From Synergistetes bacterium HGW-Synergistetes-1 (GTDB lineage Bacteria > Synergistota > Synergistia > Synergistales > Synergistaceae): a DNA stretch of 64,000 nt. Shown one piece after another: positions 62,767 to 64,000 of this stretch; positions within the stretch are counted from its first letter, which is position 1; every line of letters starts with the position of its first letter. The translations under genes and the position numbers were made by a program. The stretch lies in the NCBI GenBank assembly GCA_002839185.1, contig PGXO01000009.1:1-64000 (forward strand). The letters run 5' to 3'. Below the pieces are notes generated by a model, which saw only the letters and a list, made by a program, of their open reading frames with translations, did not search any database and was not told the origin of the DNA.

Positions 62767-63204
62767 ATGTCAAAAATGAAAGTCAAAATAAAGGCAGATG
62801 CCGGGATATCCCTTCCCGGCTACGCGACTCCTGGATCTTCAGGACTGGATCTGCGCGCTGCCGAAGCAGCTGTTATCCCTGCCGGGGAACGAGGCTGTGT
62901 AGGAACGGGACTCTTCTTTGAAATGCCCTTGGGCTGCGAAGCCCAGGTAAGGCCAAGGAGCGGCCTGGCACTGAAACACGGAGTCACTGTCCTTAATACA
63001 CCGGGAACGATCGATTCAGACTACCGCGGAGAAATAAAGGTCATACTCATCAACCACGGCAGGGAAGATTTCAGGATAGAGCCGGGAGACAGGATAGCTC
63101 AGATAGTTTTTGCAGAAGTTACGCAGGTGGATCTCGAAAAGGCTGAGGAACTGGATGAGACAGAACGTTCTTCAGGCGGGTTCGGGAGCACAGGCAGAAA
63201 ATAG
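62767..63204 (+). CDS. dut: dUTP diphosphatase
   Basis: A 145-residue trimeric dUTPase with all five motifs: SGLDLRAAE, RPRSGLALKHGV, NTPGTIDSDYRGEIKV, PGDRIAQIVFAEV and SSGGFGSTG. It hydrolyses dUTP to dUMP, preventing uracil incorporation. It starts 9 nt after pnp and is probably cotranscribed. thrS begins 46 nt downstream. Confidence 0.96.
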   Translation: MSKMKVKIKADAGISLPGYATPGSSGLDLRAAEAAVIPAGERGCVGTGLFFEMPLGCEAQVRPRSGLALKHGVTVLNTPGTIDSDYRGEIKVILINHGREDFRIEPGDRIAQIVFAEVTQVDLEKAEELDETERSSGGFGSTGRK

Positions 63205-63250
63205 ATAAACTGCAGGAATTTGCCCAGAGGCAAATTAGGAGGCGATACTA

Positions 63251-64000
63251 ATGGCACGTTTTTCAACACCTGAAGGCAAAGTTTATGAAGCTGACGGCGC
63301 GTCGATACGTCAGCTTCTTGAAATCTGGCATCTTAAAAAAGCTATCGGAGCGAAAGTCGATGGCAAGCTGGTTGACTGTGACAAGGTATTTACTGAAGAC
63401 ACTGAATTCATCCCTCTCTTCCCTGATTCAGAGGAGGGACTGGACCTTCTGCGTCACTCGACTGCGCATCTCATGGCCCATGCTGTCCTGAGACTCTGGC
63501 CGGAAGCTAAATTCGGCATAGGACCTTCTATAAAAGATGGTTTCTACTACGATATCAGATTCCCAAAACCTATCTCTGATGAGGATCTTCCGAAGATCGA
63601 ATCAGAAATGAGGAAAATAGCGCAGGAAAAGATCCCCCTTGTGAGGGAGGAACATACAAAAGAGCAGGCCAGAGAGCTCTTCTCGAAGCTTGGTGAAGAT
63701 CTGAAGGTGGAGATGATCGACAGCCTTGAGGGAGAGATCCTTTCGACCTACCGCGAGGGCGATTTCATAGATTTCTGCCGCGGTCCACACGTTCCCCACA
63801 CAGGATGCTGCAAATTCTTCAGGCTTCTCTCACTCGCCGGTGCCTACTGGCACGGCGATGAGAAGAACGAAATGCTGACACGCATATACGGGACAGCATT
63901 CGGATCTGAAGAAGAGCTCAAGGAATATCTTCGCCGTATGGAAGAAGCCAAGGCAAGAGATCACAGGAAACTGGGAAAAGAGCTTGACCTCTTCAGCGTT
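63251..64000 (+). CDS. thrS: Threonyl-tRNA synthetase (N-terminal part, cut by window end)
   Basis: The first 250 codons of a ThrRS, read from ATG 63251, 8 nt after AGGAGG. Residues 1-65 are a TGS domain. The editing (SAD) domain follows, with LLRHSTAHLMAHAVLRLWP, IGPSIKDGFYYDI, DFCRGPHVPHTG and AYWHGDEKNEMLTRIYGTAF; its His and Cys zinc-site residues are present. The linker into the catalytic core is reached at the window edge. No T-box leader is visible between dut and thrS. Confidence 0.95.
   Translation, partial: MARFSTPEGKVYEADGASIRQLLEIWHLKKAIGAKVDGKLVDCDKVFTEDTEFIPLFPDSEEGLDLLRHSTAHLMAHAVLRLWPEAKFGIGPSIKDGFYYDIRFPKPISDEDLPKIESEMRKIAQEKIPLVREEHTKEQARELFSKLGEDLKVEMIDSLEGEILSTYREGDFIDFCRGPHVPHTGCCKFFRLLSLAGAYWHGDEKNEMLTRIYGTAFGSEEELKEYLRRMEEAKARDHRKLGKELDLFSV

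Noticed and set aside
62758-63250. T-box leader before thrS
   Set aside because: No AGGGTGG-type T-box core or specifier hairpin; dut occupies most of the region and only 46 nt separate it from thrS.

Overview
The window most resembles a chromosome segment of an anaerobic, amino-acid-fermenting diderm bacterium, probably a Synergistota member (relatives of Cloacibacillus, Synergistes or Aminobacterium). This is an inference from content: abundant TAXI-type TRAP transporters, a B12/biotin methylmalonyl-CoA to propionyl-CoA Na+-pump operon, a NhaC antiporter, a flavodiiron protein, a lipid A-type acyltransferase (outer membrane), and an archaeal-type prolyl-tRNA synthetase. No 16S rRNA, tRNA, CRISPR array, insertion sequence or phage gene was seen. 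Most genes lie on the + strand.

Layout. 1-1.5 kb: end of an amine/imino-acid dehydrogenase operon ([2Fe-2S] BFD protein and FAD oxidoreductase). 2.2-3.6 kb: a delta/beta pair of a sodium-pump decarboxylase with no carboxyltransferase or biotin carrier. 3.9-8.7 kb: LysR regulator, deoC, a fused TRAP permease and its TAXI binding protein. 8.8-13 kb: MFS exporter, a lone complex-I-like membrane subunit, DUF1850 protein, and a degenerate prolyl-tRNA synthetase paralogue that keeps the INS editing domain. 13.2-17.9 kb: membrane-anchored ligand-binding protein, acyl-CoA ligase, GlcD-type dehydrogenase. 18-28.7 kb: glgB, malQ, two tandem LtaS-like phosphoglycerol transferases, a processive GT2 glycosyltransferase, an LplT/Aas-like MFS protein and a class II aldolase. 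28.7-33.3 kb: thiamine salvage (TPP riboswitch, cytX, thiM, thiE, thiD), a small ferredoxin and, on the other strand, thiT. 33.8-37.1 kb: nhaC, a small membrane protein, flavodiiron protein. 37.5-43.7 kb: seven-gene methylmalonyl-CoA mutase / epimerase / Na+-pumping decarboxylase operon. 44-50.8 kb: MFS, two-subunit fumarase, second TAXI/TRAP pair, AbrB-like membrane protein. 50.8-64 kb: housekeeping genes (lpxL-like, YqgF-like nuclease, yerC-like repressor, proS, mnmE, aminotransferase, YhaM-like HD protein, rluA family, DUF1847, rpsO, pnp, dut, thrS cut by the window end).

How it fits together. Fumarase, methylmalonyl-CoA mutase, epimerase and decarboxylase can form part of a fumarate/succinate to propionate route in which decarboxylation exports Na+; NhaC and possibly the second beta/delta pair use or add to that gradient. 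The TRAP/TAXI systems and the MFS proteins would bring in organic or amino acids. The 18-28.7 kb block looks like envelope or storage glucan chemistry with glycerophosphate decoration.

Most notable points: a probable trans-editing ProRS paralogue in the same genome as a ProRS without an editing insertion; the orphan sodium-pump pair; the glucan/phosphoglycerol cluster, whose second transferase has lost conserved active-site residues; a likely AUA start behind an in-frame UAG in the LplT-like gene; and a 128-bp nested palindrome after mmdB.
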